DNA from: Phycobacter azelaicus
Lineage (GTDB): Bacteria > Pseudomonadota > Alphaproteobacteria > Rhodobacterales > Rhodobacteraceae
Length of the DNA: 64,000 nucleotides
Direction of reading: 5' to 3'
NCBI RefSeq assembly: GCF_014884385.1
Contig: NZ_WKFH01000003.1
Span: forward strand, 1,750,001-1,814,000
The notes under the pieces were generated by a model that was given only the letters and a program-made list of their open reading frames with translations, ran no database searches and was not told where the DNA came from. The position numbers were made by a program, and so were the translations under genes. This document shows positions 44,163-53,737 of the stretch, one piece after another; position 1 is the first letter of the stretch; each line of letters begins with the position of its first letter.

Positions 44163-45479
44163 ATGTCGGATCTTTTTGATAGCGAGCCCGGCACCGCACC
44201 GGATGGGCCAGAGCCAAACCGCCCTCTGGCGGACCGGTTGCGCCCCAAGTCCCTGTCGGAGGTGATCGGTCAGAGCCAGGTTCTTGGCCCCGAGGCGCCG
44301 CTCGGCGTGATGCTGGCGTCAGGCTCGCTATCTTCGCTGATCTTCTGGGGGCCGCCCGGTGTGGGGAAGACCACCATAGCGCGGCTTTTGGCGAAAGAGA
44401 CCGATCTGCATTTTGTTCAGATCTCGGCGATCTTCACCGGTGTGCCGGACCTCAAAAAAGTGTTCGAGGCGGCCAAACACCGGCGCGCCAACGGGCAGGG
44501 CACGCTCCTCTTTGTGGATGAGATCCACCGTTTCAACAAGGCACAGCAGGACGGCTTTCTGCCGCATATGGAGGATGGCACCATCCTTCTGGTCGGCGCC
44601 ACCACCGAGAACCCCAGTTTCGAGCTCAATGCAGCGCTTTTGTCCCGCGCGCAGGTGCTGGTGTTGGAACGCCTGCCACTTGCCGATCTTGAGCTGCTCA
44701 CCCAGCGCGCCGAGAAAGAACTCGGGCGGGCGCTGCCACTGACGGGGGACGCGCGCGATGCCCTTCAGGAAATGGCCGATGGTGATGGGCGGGCGCTCCT
44801 TAATCTGATCGAACAGGTCGCGGCCTGGCGGGTCGAGGCACCCCTGGGCCGCGAGGCATTGGCCACGCGACTGATGCGGCGGGCCGCGAAATACGACAAG
44901 TCGGGCGATGAGCATTACAACCTGATCTCGGCCCTGCATAAATCCGTGCGCGGCTCGGACCCGGATGCTGCGCTTTACTGGTTTGCGCGCATGCTGGAGG
45001 GCGGCGAGGACCCGCGTTATCTGGCCCGGCGCCTAACGCGCATGGCGGTGGAGGACATCGCGCTCGCTGACCCTCAGGCGCAAGCGGTCTGCCTGCAGGC
45101 CTGGGAGACCTATGAGCGCATCGGCAGTCCAGAGGGAGAGCTGGCGCTCGCGCAGGCGGTGATCTATCTTGCGCTCGCGCCCAAGACAAACGCGGGTTAT
45201 ATGGCCTACAAGGCGGCCCGGCGCCTCGCGAAGGAAACCGGCAGCGCACCGCCGCCCAAACATATCCTCAACGCCCCGACCAAGCTGATGTCGGAGCAGG
45301 GCTATGGCGAGGGCTATGCCTACGACCATGACGCCGAAGACGGGTTTTCGGGGCAGGACTACTTTCCCGAGGGCGTGAAACGCCCTGTTCTGTACCAGCC
45401 GGTCGAACGCGGGTTCGAACGCGAGTTGAAACGCCGGACCGAGTTCTTTGCCAAGCTGCGGCTGCAACGCAATAGCTGA
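44163..45479 (+). CDS. rarA: replication-associated recombination protein A
   Basis: A 438-residue AAA+ clamp-loader-like ATPase (MgsA/RarA). Near the N-terminus RLRPKSLSEVIGQSQVLG; Walker A GPPGVGKTT at about residue 60; Walker B LLFVDEIHRFNK; sensor GATTENPSFELN; C-terminal tetramerisation domain ending in the DHDAEDGFSGQDYFP segment. It acts at stalled replication forks. It is in one operon with the protease gene and converges on the multicopper oxidase with five bases between stops. Confidence 0.96.
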   Translation: MSDLFDSEPGTAPDGPEPNRPLADRLRPKSLSEVIGQSQVLGPEAPLGVMLASGSLSSLIFWGPPGVGKTTIARLLAKETDLHFVQISAIFTGVPDLKKVFEAAKHRRANGQGTLLFVDEIHRFNKAQQDGFLPHMEDGTILLVGATTENPSFELNAALLSRAQVLVLERLPLADLELLTQRAEKELGRALPLTGDARDALQEMADGDGRALLNLIEQVAAWRVEAPLGREALATRLMRRAAKYDKSGDEHYNLISALHKSVRGSDPDAALYWFARMLEGGEDPRYLARRLTRMAVEDIALADPQAQAVCLQAWETYERIGSPEGELALAQAVIYLALAPKTNAGYMAYKAARRLAKETGSAPPPKHILNAPTKLMSEQGYGEGYAYDHDAEDGFSGQDYFPEGVKRPVLYQPVERGFERELKRRTEFFAKLRLQRNS

Positions 45480-45484
45480 TCGGA

Positions 45485-46855
45485 TTAGGCCACAACTTCG
45501 ATCCAGGTGCCCATGCCCGCCGCGTGATGGGATAGCATATGGCAATGCAGCAGCCATTTGCCGGGGTTGTGGGCGTTAAAGGCAATGGTGCGTGTCTCGC
45601 CGCGCATCATCAGCAGCGTGTCGCGCAAGGGGCCAAGGCGGCCCTCTGGCAGGACTTCGGCAAAATGCATCCCGTGCAGGTGCATGGCATGGGGAAAGGC
45701 GGTGTCATTTGTCATGGTGATCTGAACGCTTTCGCCAAGGGATGCGCGCACCAGCGGGGCATCTGGCCTGCCCACAACGCCGTTGAAGGCCCAGAACTGC
45801 CCGGCCTGCGCGAGGGCCCGCATGTCGCGCTCTTCATCCTGCCAGCTTGCCGACTGCATCCCTCCCATGGCCCCGCCTTCCATCCGCAGGGTCGTCTTGC
45901 GGGCATTGGTCAGGTCAATCGGATGGTCGGGGTTCGGCGGTAGCGGAGCAGGTGTGGTGCGTACCGTACGTGTTCCGGCTGCGACCGGGAATGTGGCCTG
46001 CGCATAGCCGCCATCGCGTTCGAACTGGATAAGGAAGGCATCCTCACCCGCATTGGCAGTCACATCGACGATAAGATCGATCCGCTGGGCAGGGGCCAGC
46101 AGCATCCGGTCTGGGATCGCCTCTGGCGCTTCCAGTGGCATGCCGTCATAGGCCATGATCCAGCCGGTGAACCCTTGCAGACCAAGGGCAAAGGTGCGGG
46201 CATTGGCGCTGTTGATCAGACGCAGGCGCAGACGTTCGCCTTCTGCCACCGGGAAGCTTGCCTCCATCTGGCCGTTTGTCAGCATCACGTTGCCCAGCCT
46301 TCCTGCGTGGGAGCGGTCATGGGGATGCGCGAACTGCGGATCGACTGAGGCATCGCTGGCCAGGCGGATGTCATCCAGCATCAGCACAAGATCCTGGTCC
46401 ACTTCGGGGGCCTGATCTTCCGCGATGATCAGAGGGCCTTGCAGACCACGTTCGACCTGTTCGACGGATTGGGCATGGGAATGGTACCAATAGGTGCCCG
46501 CATCGGGCAGGGCAAAGTCGTAGGTGAAGATCTCTCCCGGTGCGATGGGATCCTGCGTCATGCCTGGAACCCCATCCATGGCGTTCTCGATCCGAATGCC
46601 GTGCCAATGCATCGAGGTGGCCTGTGGCAGGGCGTTTTCGATCTCTACCCGCAGCCGGTCTCCCTGGCGGGCGCGCAGGGCGGGGCCTGGGACGCTGCCG
46701 TTCACCCCCCAGAGATCCGTTTTGCCATATTGCGCGGGTGCGATCTGCAAAGGGGCTGAGGCAAGCCGCAGACGATGCTCAGCAGCCGCAAGGCCCATCC
46801 GAGGCAGCAGCGGTAGGCTGGCAAGTCCGGCAAGCAGGGATCTACGGGTTGGCAT
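45485..46855 (-). CDS. multicopper oxidase (CueO/CopA-like)
   Basis: A 456-residue blue copper oxidase. All four copper-ligand blocks are present: HWHG near residue 83, HSH near 124, HAMHLHGMHF near 392 and HCHMLSHHAAGM at 437-448, the last holding the type 1 Cys, His and Met. The N-terminus TRRSLLAGLASLPLLP is a plausible twin-arginine signal. A small Met-rich segment, MEGGAMGGMQSASW, suggests cuprous oxidase activity and copper tolerance. AAGGAG precedes ATG 46855. A CTTGTCT-N8-AGACAAG dyad lies at 46879-46900 upstream. Confidence 0.93.
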   Translation of the reverse strand: MPTRRSLLAGLASLPLLPRMGLAAAEHRLRLASAPLQIAPAQYGKTDLWGVNGSVPGPALRARQGDRLRVEIENALPQATSMHWHGIRIENAMDGVPGMTQDPIAPGEIFTYDFALPDAGTYWYHSHAQSVEQVERGLQGPLIIAEDQAPEVDQDLVLMLDDIRLASDASVDPQFAHPHDRSHAGRLGNVMLTNGQMEASFPVAEGERLRLRLINSANARTFALGLQGFTGWIMAYDGMPLEAPEAIPDRMLLAPAQRIDLIVDVTANAGEDAFLIQFERDGGYAQATFPVAAGTRTVRTTPAPLPPNPDHPIDLTNARKTTLRMEGGAMGGMQSASWQDEERDMRALAQAGQFWAFNGVVGRPDAPLVRASLGESVQITMTNDTAFPHAMHLHGMHFAEVLPEGRLGPLRDTLLMMRGETRTIAFNAHNPGKWLLHCHMLSHHAAGMGTWIEVVA

Positions 46856-47023
46856 GGCGTGGCGTCTCCTTCGGCTGTCTTGTCTTTCAACGTAGACAAG
46901 GCATGCCCCTTGGCAAGATTTCTACCTACTGGAAGGTTGCGATGTTTCTTGCGCAATGCGGCCTTGCGGCAGGAAACAGCCGGAAAACTTGACATCCCCC
47001 GACAGGCGCGCGACAGACCGCCC

Positions 47024-47404
47024 ATGTATCCAACCGTTTTATATGTTGCCCTTGGCGGGGCGATCGGCGCCGCGTTGCGCTATCTTGCCGGGCTAGTCGC
47101 GGTGCGCCTGCTAGGGCATGGGGAGTTTCCGCTGGCAATCATCACCGTCAACGTGATTGGTTCCTTCCTGATGGGCGCCTTTGTGGTTGCGGCGGCGCAT
47201 AAGGGGCTGACCCATCTCAGTCCCTTCGTGATGACAGGCGTGCTGGGCGGCTTTACGACCTTCTCGGCCTTTTCGCTTGAGACAGCGAACCTGATCGAAC
47301 GGGGTGCAATGGGGCAGGCGGCTCTCTATATTGTGCTGTCTGTGGGGCTGTCTGTCGGCGGTCTGTTTCTTGGCCTGATGGCCGCCAGAGGAGTATTCGC
47401 ATGA
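47024..47404 (+). CDS. crcB: fluoride channel CrcB/FluC
   Basis: A 126-residue, four-helix membrane protein. GGAIGAALRYLAG at the start, VNVIGSFLMGAF in helix 2 and TGVLGGFTTFSAFSLE in helix 3 are the fluoride-pore signatures. It works as an antiparallel dimer to leak fluoride out. No fluoride riboswitch was seen upstream. Its stop overlaps the rluC start by four bases (ATGA). Confidence 0.94.
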   Translation: MYPTVLYVALGGAIGAALRYLAGLVAVRLLGHGEFPLAIITVNVIGSFLMGAFVVAAAHKGLTHLSPFVMTGVLGGFTTFSAFSLETANLIERGAMGQAALYIVLSVGLSVGGLFLGLMAARGVFA

Positions 47405-48447
47405 GCGGCGTTCAGACCGTCACCGTCACTGAAGAGGACGCAGGCCAGCGTGTGGACCGCTGGCTGCGCAGGCTGTTCCCACATGTGAGCCAGGGGCGGA
47501 TCGAGAAGATGTGCCGCAAAGGTGAACTGCGCATCGATGGCGGGCGCGTCAAGGCGAGCACGCGGGTCGAGGCAGGGCAGTCCGTGCGGGTGCCTCCGCT
47601 GCCCTCAGCCGACCATCAGCCAAAAGCCCTGGAAAAGCGGCGCATCTCGGAAGCGGATGCCAAGATGATCCGCTCATGCGTGATCTACAAGGACGACGAA
47701 GTGATCGTTCTGAACAAGCCACACGGTCTGGCGGTGCAGGGTGGCAGCGGGACGACCAAACACGTGGACGGGCTGGCCGAAGCGCTGTGCTTTGACTACG
47801 AGGAAAAGCCGCGCCTTGTGCACCGGCTCGACAAGGACACTTCGGGCGTTCTGGTTCTGGCGCGCACCCGTGCGGCGGCGCAGGCACTGACTGCCGCGTT
47901 CCGCCATCGCAACACGCGCAAGATCTACTGGGCGCTGGTGGCCGGTGTTCCCACCCCCTACCTGGGTGAGATCAAGGCAGGCCTTGTGAAGGCGGGAGGC
48001 CACGGCCGCAGTGGCGAGGGCGAGAAGATGATCGCCATTCATCCCTCGGAAATCGACAGCACGCCGGGCGCCAAACGGGCGCATACGCTTTATGCGACGC
48101 TTTACCGAGTGGCGGGGCGTGCCTCATGGGTGGCGATGGAGCCTGTCACGGGTCGTACCCACCAGCTGCGCGCCCATATGGCCGAGATTGGCCATCCCAT
48201 AGTGGGGGATGGGAAATACGGCGGCTCGGGGCAGGAGAACCTTGGCGATGGCTGGGGCGCGCAACTGGGCGGCATCATCAGCAAGAAACTGCACCTGCAT
48301 TGCCGCAGGATGGCCTTTGAACACCCCACTACGAAAAAGATGATCTCGGTCACGGCAGAGTTGCCTGATCACATGAAGGACAGTTGGGACACCTTCGGCT
48401 GGACCGAGGATCTGGCAGCGGAGGATCCCTTCGAGGAGCTGCAATGA
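47401..48447 (+). CDS. rluC: RluC/RluD-type 23S rRNA pseudouridine synthase
   Basis: A 348-residue synthase. The N-terminal S4 domain covers residues 8-80 (GQRVDRWLRRLFPHVSQGRI), and the catalytic motif VHRLDKDTSGVLVLAR, with the active aspartate, lies near residue 140. GRTHQLRAHMAEIGHPIVGD is the later family block. It converts uridines of 23S rRNA to pseudouridine. It sits in a coupled operon, overlapping crcB before and the HAD phosphatase after by four bases each. Confidence 0.92.
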   Translation: MSGVQTVTVTEEDAGQRVDRWLRRLFPHVSQGRIEKMCRKGELRIDGGRVKASTRVEAGQSVRVPPLPSADHQPKALEKRRISEADAKMIRSCVIYKDDEVIVLNKPHGLAVQGGSGTTKHVDGLAEALCFDYEEKPRLVHRLDKDTSGVLVLARTRAAAQALTAAFRHRNTRKIYWALVAGVPTPYLGEIKAGLVKAGGHGRSGEGEKMIAIHPSEIDSTPGAKRAHTLYATLYRVAGRASWVAMEPVTGRTHQLRAHMAEIGHPIVGDGKYGGSGQENLGDGWGAQLGGIISKKLHLHCRRMAFEHPTTKKMISVTAELPDHMKDSWDTFGWTEDLAAEDPFEELQ

Positions 48448-49112
48448 GCGCCCCCCTGCGGTTGGTTCTCTTTGATGTTGATGGCACGCTGGCAGATAGC
48501 CAGCGCGCGATCACGGCAGCTATGACGGCGGCCTTCGCCTCGGTGGATCTCCCCGTGCCGCCGCGCGACGCGATCCTGTCGATAGTAGGGCTTTCCCTGC
48601 CCATGGCCATGGCGCAGCTGGCGCCCGAGGCAGGTCCTGCGGTTCAGGATGAATTGGTCGCGGGATACAAACAGGCCTACAAAGCCGCGCGGGAACAGGC
48701 GGGGGCAGGGCATTCGCCATTGTTCCCGGGTGCGAAGGAAACGCTGGAGGCGCTGCATGCGGTGCCGGAGTATCTGTTGGGCGTTGCGACCGGGAAATCC
48801 CAGCGTGGCCTCGACGCGCTGATCGCTGCACATGAGCTGAACTTTTTCGTAACGCGGCAGGTGGCAGATCATCATCCTTCAAAGCCGCACCCTTCGATGG
48901 TGCTGACCGCACTGGAGGAGACGGGCGTAGAGCCGCGCAATGCAGTGATGATTGGTGATACAAGCTTTGACATCGATATGGGCCACGCCGCCGGTGTGAC
49001 AACAATTGCAGTGGACTGGGGGTATCACCCGGCCAATCAGCTGAAGGCGGATCATATGATCAGCGATTTCACTGCGTTGGCGCCGCTGCTGCAAGAGATC
49101 TGGAAGGTATGA
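48444..49112 (+). CDS. HAD-family hydrolase, phosphoglycolate-phosphatase-like
   Basis: A 222-residue HAD phosphatase. Motif I FDVDGTLADS (nucleophilic Asp at residue 10-12), motif II in GVATGKSQRG, the lysine in HHPSKPHPSM, and motif IV GDTSFDIDMGHAAG. The cap is of the Gph/PpaX alpha-helical type. It probably dephosphorylates a small phosphate ester; the substrate is unknown. Its ATG overlaps the rluC stop, and ATP12 follows after four bases. Confidence 0.9.
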   Translation: MSAPLRLVLFDVDGTLADSQRAITAAMTAAFASVDLPVPPRDAILSIVGLSLPMAMAQLAPEAGPAVQDELVAGYKQAYKAAREQAGAGHSPLFPGAKETLEALHAVPEYLLGVATGKSQRGLDALIAAHELNFFVTRQVADHHPSKPHPSMVLTALEETGVEPRNAVMIGDTSFDIDMGHAAGVTTIAVDWGYHPANQLKADHMISDFTALAPLLQEIWKV

Positions 49113-49116
49113 CGAC

Positions 49117-49824
49117 ATGAGCGAATGGGCACCGAAACGGTTTTGGAAAACCACCTCTGTTGCGGAGCTTGAGGACGGCTACACGGTGGAACTGGATGGG
49201 CGGCGTGTGCGCACCCCTGCCAAAGCCGCGCTGGTGGTCCCCTCGCAGCGGATGGCTGAGGCGGTCGCCGCCGAGTGGGATGCACAGACCGAATCAGTAG
49301 ACCCCGCAACCATGCCGTTCACCCGCTCGGCCAATGCTGCAATTGACAAGGTGACACATCAGCACGCCGAGGTTGCCGATATGCTGGCCGATTATGGGGA
49401 CACGGATCTTCTTTGCTATCGTGCGGACAGCCCAAAGGAATTGGTGGCCCGCCAGGCAGAAGAATGGGACCCAGCACTGGACTGGGCGGCCGATGCTCTG
49501 GGGGCAAGGTTGCTTCCGCGCAGCGGTATCCTTCATGATCCGCAAGAGCCCGAAGCCCTGACCGGATTGCGCCGCCGCGTTCACGCGCTAAGCCCTTTTC
49601 AGCTTGCAGCTTTTCATGATCTTGTCTGCATGTCAGGATCGCTTGTGCTTGGCTTCGCCGCCGCGCAGGGCTGGCGTGAAGCGGCCGAAATCTGGGAGAT
49701 GTCGCGGCTTGATGAACGCTGGCAGGAGGAACAATGGGGCGTGGATGACGAAGCCCGAGAATCGTCAGAGCTCAAAAAAACCGCCTTTATGCACGCGGAG
49801 CGGTTCTACCGGTTTTCATCTTGA
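49117..49824 (+). CDS. ATP12-family F1-ATPase assembly chaperone
   Basis: A 235-residue protein of the mitochondrial Atp12 family. Recognised blocks are KRFWKTTSVAELEDGYTVELDG (outline), TMPFTRSANAAID and DTDLLCYRADSPKELV. In mitochondria Atp12 holds the F1 alpha subunit until assembly; alphaproteobacterial homologues are thought to do likewise, though that is an inference. It ends the crcB-rluC-HAD-ATP12 string conserved in Rhodobacterales. Confidence 0.9.
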   Translation: MSEWAPKRFWKTTSVAELEDGYTVELDGRRVRTPAKAALVVPSQRMAEAVAAEWDAQTESVDPATMPFTRSANAAIDKVTHQHAEVADMLADYGDTDLLCYRADSPKELVARQAEEWDPALDWAADALGARLLPRSGILHDPQEPEALTGLRRRVHALSPFQLAAFHDLVCMSGSLVLGFAAAQGWREAAEIWEMSRLDERWQEEQWGVDDEARESSELKKTAFMHAERFYRFSS

Positions 49825-50046
49825 GACATGAAATTGCTGTGGGGACGGGCTAAGCGAAAAAATTTAACAATCGCCCCTCGTGTTCGCTATGCGTCCATCG
49901 AAATTGGTGATCGTGCCCTTGACGTTTGTTTATGAATCCGCCCAAACTTCCTTGCGATTTAGGTGTTTTCCCTAGATCACACCGCTCCGGCTTTGGTGCC
50001 GGTAAAAAAACCGCCAAAACAGGCGGAACATCAGGAAGAGGTAAAA

Positions 50047-51063
50047 ATGAACAAATCCGTATTTTTGGGCGCGCTGACCGTTGCTGGCGTTGCTGCTGGT
50101 GCAGCTGCTGCCGGCACGCTGGACGATGTGAAAGCCCGCGGCAAACTGAACTGCGGCGTCACCACCGGTCTGGTCGGTTTTGCTGCTCCGAATGCGAATG
50201 GGGAATGGGAAGGTTTTGACGTCGCTGTCTGCCGTGCTGTAGCTGCGGCCGTTCTGGGCGACTCTACCGCTGTCGAATTCGTGCCGACCACCGGCAAAAC
50301 CCGCTTCACGGCTCTGGCCTCGGGTGAAATCGACATGCTGGCGCGCAACACCACCTGGACCTTCTCGCGCGATGTCGACCTGAAGTTCGAATTCACCGGC
50401 GTGAACTACTACGACGGTCAGGGCTTCATGGTTCCCAAGGACTTGGGCGTGTCCTCGGCCAAGGAACTGGACGGCGCCACCGTCTGCATCCAGACCGGCA
50501 CCACCACCGAGCTGAACCTGGCGGATTTCTTCCGCTCCAACAACATCAGCTACGAGCCGGTTCCGATCGAAACCAACGCCGAAGCGCAGCAGCAGTACCT
50601 CGCTGGCGCCTGTGACGTTTACACCACCGACGCTTCCGGTCTGGCGGCAACCCGCGCGACCTTTGACGATCCGGCAGGCCACGTGCTGCTGCCCGAAATC
50701 ATCTCCAAAGAGCCGCTCGGCCCGCTTGTCCGCCACGGCGACAACGAATGGGGTGACGTGGTTCGCTGGACCCTGAATGCACTGATCACCGCCGAAGAAC
50801 TGGGTGTGACCTCGGCCAACCTGGCTGAAATGTCCGCAGGCACCAACAACCCGGAAATCAACCGTCTGCTGGGCACCGAAGGTACCTTGGGCGAAATGCT
50901 GGGCCTGTCGGCTGACTGGGCGAAGAACGCAATCGCCTCTGGCGGTAACTACGGTGAAGTGTTTGCCAAAAACATCGGTGAAGACACGCCGATCGGTCTG
51001 GCACGCGGTCTGAACGCACAGTGGACCGAAGGTGGCCTGCTGTACTCGCCGCCCTTCCGCTAA
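50047..51063 (+). CDS. aapJ: general L-amino acid ABC transporter, substrate-binding protein
   Basis: A 338-residue periplasmic protein. Signal peptide NKSVFLGALTVAGVAAGAAAA, then the AapJ/BztA body: LNCGVTTGLVGFAAPN, FVPTTGKTRFTALASGEIDM, NTTWTFSRD. It binds glutamate, glutamine, aspartate and other amino acids and delivers them to AapQM. ATG 50047 is preceded by GGAAGAGG. A terminator hairpin follows the gene before aapQ. The 222 bases upstream hold no gene. Confidence 0.95.
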   Translation: MNKSVFLGALTVAGVAAGAAAAGTLDDVKARGKLNCGVTTGLVGFAAPNANGEWEGFDVAVCRAVAAAVLGDSTAVEFVPTTGKTRFTALASGEIDMLARNTTWTFSRDVDLKFEFTGVNYYDGQGFMVPKDLGVSSAKELDGATVCIQTGTTTELNLADFFRSNNISYEPVPIETNAEAQQQYLAGACDVYTTDASGLAATRATFDDPAGHVLLPEIISKEPLGPLVRHGDNEWGDVVRWTLNALITAEELGVTSANLAEMSAGTNNPEINRLLGTEGTLGEMLGLSADWAKNAIASGGNYGEVFAKNIGEDTPIGLARGLNAQWTEGGLLYSPPFR

Positions 51064-51076
51064 ACACATCAAGGAG

Positions 51077-51105
51077 AGGGCGCGGTTTCATTCCGCGCCC
51101 TTTTC
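51077..51105 (+). terminator. hairpin between aapJ and aapQ
   Basis: AGGGCGCGG (51077-51085), a seven-base loop, CCGCGCCCT (51093-51101), then TTTTCTT. A strong terminator 13 bases after aapJ, probably partial, giving excess binding protein over permease. Confidence 0.85.
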
Positions 51106-51190
51106 TTAACCATCTTAAAGCTTCGGATTTTTGCGGAGCGGGGGCAAACCTCGCCGAGACGTGAATCCGCTGCCTCGGGGATCTCTTTAC

Positions 51191-52423
51191 ATGTCAACTC
51201 TCACTGACCCTCCACAGGAGCCGTTTCGGCTGTCCATGTTGGTCAACGATACCCGCTATCGTTCGTTGACCTTCCAGGCCATCGCCGCGATCCTGCTGGC
51301 TTTGTCGATCTGGTATCTGGGTAACAACCTCATTCAGAACCTGCGCGCTGCGGGCCTCAATATCTCGTATGACTTCCTGGGCAATCCGGCTGGTTACGAT
51401 ATCAACCAGCGTCTTGTCGAATACGACAACCAGGACAGCCACGGTCGCGCGGCCCTGGTCGGGATCTTGAATACGCTTCTGGTCGCCTTCCTGGCCTGTA
51501 TCACCGCCACCATTTTCGGCGTTATTGCGGGCGTTCTGCGTCTTTCCAACAACTGGCTCGTCTCCAAACTGATGGCGGTCTACGTCGAGATCTTCCGGAA
51601 CATTCCGGTTCTCATCTGGATCATCATCATCTTCACCATCATGACGGCGGCGCTGCCGGGGCCAAGGGCCTTCCGCGGCGATGACCCGGCGTCTACCATG
51701 GTGCTGGATCTCTTTGCCTTCACCAACAGGGGTGTCTACATCCCGATGCCATGGTTCGAGAGCGGCATCTTTGCCTCCGCCACAATGAACTGGCTTCTGG
51801 TTCTGGCGGTTCTGGTCGGCTCGTTCTTTGCAACCCGCAAAATCGAAGCCTGGGCGACCCAAAAGCAGGAAGCAACTGGCGAGCGGCCCAAAACCCTGGC
51901 CATGGTTCTGGGCGTATGGTTGGTTCCGTTCCTGCTGTTGATGGTCATCATGGGCCTGACCTGGGAAATCCCGGCGCTTAAAGGCTTCAACTTTCAGGGT
52001 GGTATCAAGATTGGGGGGCCGCTGATCGCGCTTTGGTTCGCGCTGTCGATCTACACCGGTGCCTTTATCGCAGAGAACGTGCGAGCCGGTATCCAGGCGA
52101 TCTCCAAGGGGCAGACCGAGGCCGCGGCTGCACTGGGCTTGCGACCCGGACGTATCATGAACCTAGTGATCCTGCCGCAAGCGCTGCGGGTGATTATTCC
52201 GCCGCTGATCTCGCAGTATCTCAACATCACCAAAAACTCCTCGCTGGCGATTGCCGTGGGGTATGCGGATATCACCGCGACCCTGGGCGGTATCACCCTC
52301 AACCAGACCGGCCGCGCGATTGAATGCGTGCTGCTGCTGATGCTCTTCTATCTCACGGCATCGCTGGTCATCTCGATGGTGATGAACATCTACAACGCCT
52401 CCGTGAAGCTGAAGGAGCGCTAA
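51191..52423 (+). CDS. aapQ: general L-amino acid ABC transporter permease
   Basis: A 410-residue inner-membrane permease. The binding-protein-dependent transport motif is EAAAALGLRPGRIMNLVILPQALR at about residue 310 (EAA loop). The first half has GILNTLLVAFLACITATIFG. Pairs with AapM. ATG 51191 follows a weak GGGGAT. aapM starts three bases after its stop. Confidence 0.94.
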   Translation: MSTLTDPPQEPFRLSMLVNDTRYRSLTFQAIAAILLALSIWYLGNNLIQNLRAAGLNISYDFLGNPAGYDINQRLVEYDNQDSHGRAALVGILNTLLVAFLACITATIFGVIAGVLRLSNNWLVSKLMAVYVEIFRNIPVLIWIIIIFTIMTAALPGPRAFRGDDPASTMVLDLFAFTNRGVYIPMPWFESGIFASATMNWLLVLAVLVGSFFATRKIEAWATQKQEATGERPKTLAMVLGVWLVPFLLLMVIMGLTWEIPALKGFNFQGGIKIGGPLIALWFALSIYTGAFIAENVRAGIQAISKGQTEAAAALGLRPGRIMNLVILPQALRVIIPPLISQYLNITKNSSLAIAVGYADITATLGGITLNQTGRAIECVLLLMLFYLTASLVISMVMNIYNASVKLKER

Positions 52424-52426
52424 GCC

Positions 52427-53725
52427 ATGAGTGACAAGACATCCGATTCGATCGCCTTTGTCGCCAAAGGCACCATCCCACCGTCTCCGCCGCCAGCCAG
52501 TCAGGCCGGCGTGGTCAAATGGCTGCGGGACAACCTGTTTTCCAGCGTTCCAAACGGGATCCTAACGCTGGTTGCGCTGACCGTGATCTATCTGGTCCTG
52601 CAGAAAACCGTGCCGTGGCTGTTCAACGGTGTCTGGACGACAACCTCGCTGAACGAGTGCCGTGAGGTACTTGATGGCAAGGTGGGCGCCTGTTTCTCGG
52701 TCCTGACCGAGCGCTGGCACCAGCTCCTCTACGGTTTCAAATACCCGGCCGAGTACTACTGGCGTCCGAACCTCGGTTTGGTGCTGCTGCTGGTTGCCGT
52801 GGCCCCGGTGCTGTTCTTTGATCTGCCACGCAAGATGCTGATCTTTACCGGCCTCTATCCGTTCATCGCTTTCTGGCTGATCTGGGGTGGCACCATCATG
52901 GCGCCAATCATTGCCCTGCTGGGTTTTGTCGTGGGCGGTGTGGTGTTTCAGGTCTATGGTCGCAGCTCCTTTGCCGCGGGCTTTTTCGGGGGTATCGCCG
53001 CTGCGCTGATCATCTGGGCTCTGGGCGGAATGCTGATCCCCGAAGGAGCCTCTGAGAACGCCATGCTGGAGGCGGTGCCTTCGCGCGATCTGGGCGGCTT
53101 TATGCTGAACCTGATGCTGGGTGTGACCTGTGTATCGCTGTCGCTGCCGCTGGGCATCGCCCTGGCATTGGGACGTCAGTCTGACATGCCGCTGATCAAG
53201 TGGATCTGCGTCATCTTCATCGAATTCGTTCGGGGCGTGCCACTAATCACGCTTCTGTTCGTCGCCTCGGTGATGCTGGCCTATTTCTTCCCGCCGGATG
53301 CCACCGTGGACCTGTTCCTGCGCGTGGTCATCATGATCACCATGTTCTCGGCAGCCTATATCGCCGAGGTGATCCGGGGTGGCCTTGCCGCACTTCCTAA
53401 GGGCCAATACGAGGCCGCGGATTCGCTGGGTCTCGATTACCCGCAGGCGATGCGTCTGATAATCTTGCCGCAGGCGCTGAAGATCTCGATCCCTGGAATC
53501 GTGAACGTGGCCGTGGGCCTGTTCAAGGATACCACGCTGGTCTCGGTCATCTCGATGTTCGACCTCGTGGGCATGATCCGCGGACCGATCCTGGCTTCGA
53601 CCGAATGGAACGGCGTCTACTGGGAGCTTCTGGGCTTTGCCGCGCTCCTTTTCTTCGTCGTCTGCTACGGCATCTCTCAATACTCGCAATGGCTGGAACG
53701 CCGCCTTGCGACCGATCACCGATAA
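52427..53725 (+). CDS. aapM: general L-amino acid ABC transporter permease
   Basis: A 432-residue permease with several transmembrane segments before the conserved domain, which carries ADSLGLDYPQAMRLIILPQA near residue 335. FVRGVPLITLLFVASVML precedes it. It forms the channel with AapQ. It lies three bases after aapQ and twelve before aapP. Confidence 0.94.
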   Translation: MSDKTSDSIAFVAKGTIPPSPPPASQAGVVKWLRDNLFSSVPNGILTLVALTVIYLVLQKTVPWLFNGVWTTTSLNECREVLDGKVGACFSVLTERWHQLLYGFKYPAEYYWRPNLGLVLLLVAVAPVLFFDLPRKMLIFTGLYPFIAFWLIWGGTIMAPIIALLGFVVGGVVFQVYGRSSFAAGFFGGIAAALIIWALGGMLIPEGASENAMLEAVPSRDLGGFMLNLMLGVTCVSLSLPLGIALALGRQSDMPLIKWICVIFIEFVRGVPLITLLFVASVMLAYFFPPDATVDLFLRVVIMITMFSAAYIAEVIRGGLAALPKGQYEAADSLGLDYPQAMRLIILPQALKISIPGIVNVAVGLFKDTTLVSVISMFDLVGMIRGPILASTEWNGVYWELLGFAALLFFVVCYGISQYSQWLERRLATDHR

Positions 53726-53737
53726 GGAGGCCAAGAC

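Noticed and set aside
46921..46937. CueR/HmrR-like copper operator ACCTTCCAGTAGGT upstream of the multicopper oxidase
   Set aside because: The right arm does not mirror the left one and no -35/-10 pair with 19-base spacing flanks it. The nearby CTTGTCT-N8-AGACAAG dyad (46879-46900) is real but unassigned.
46870..47023. Fluoride riboswitch before crcB
   Set aside because: The conserved GATGG and CTGATGA-type segments of the fluoride aptamer are not present.
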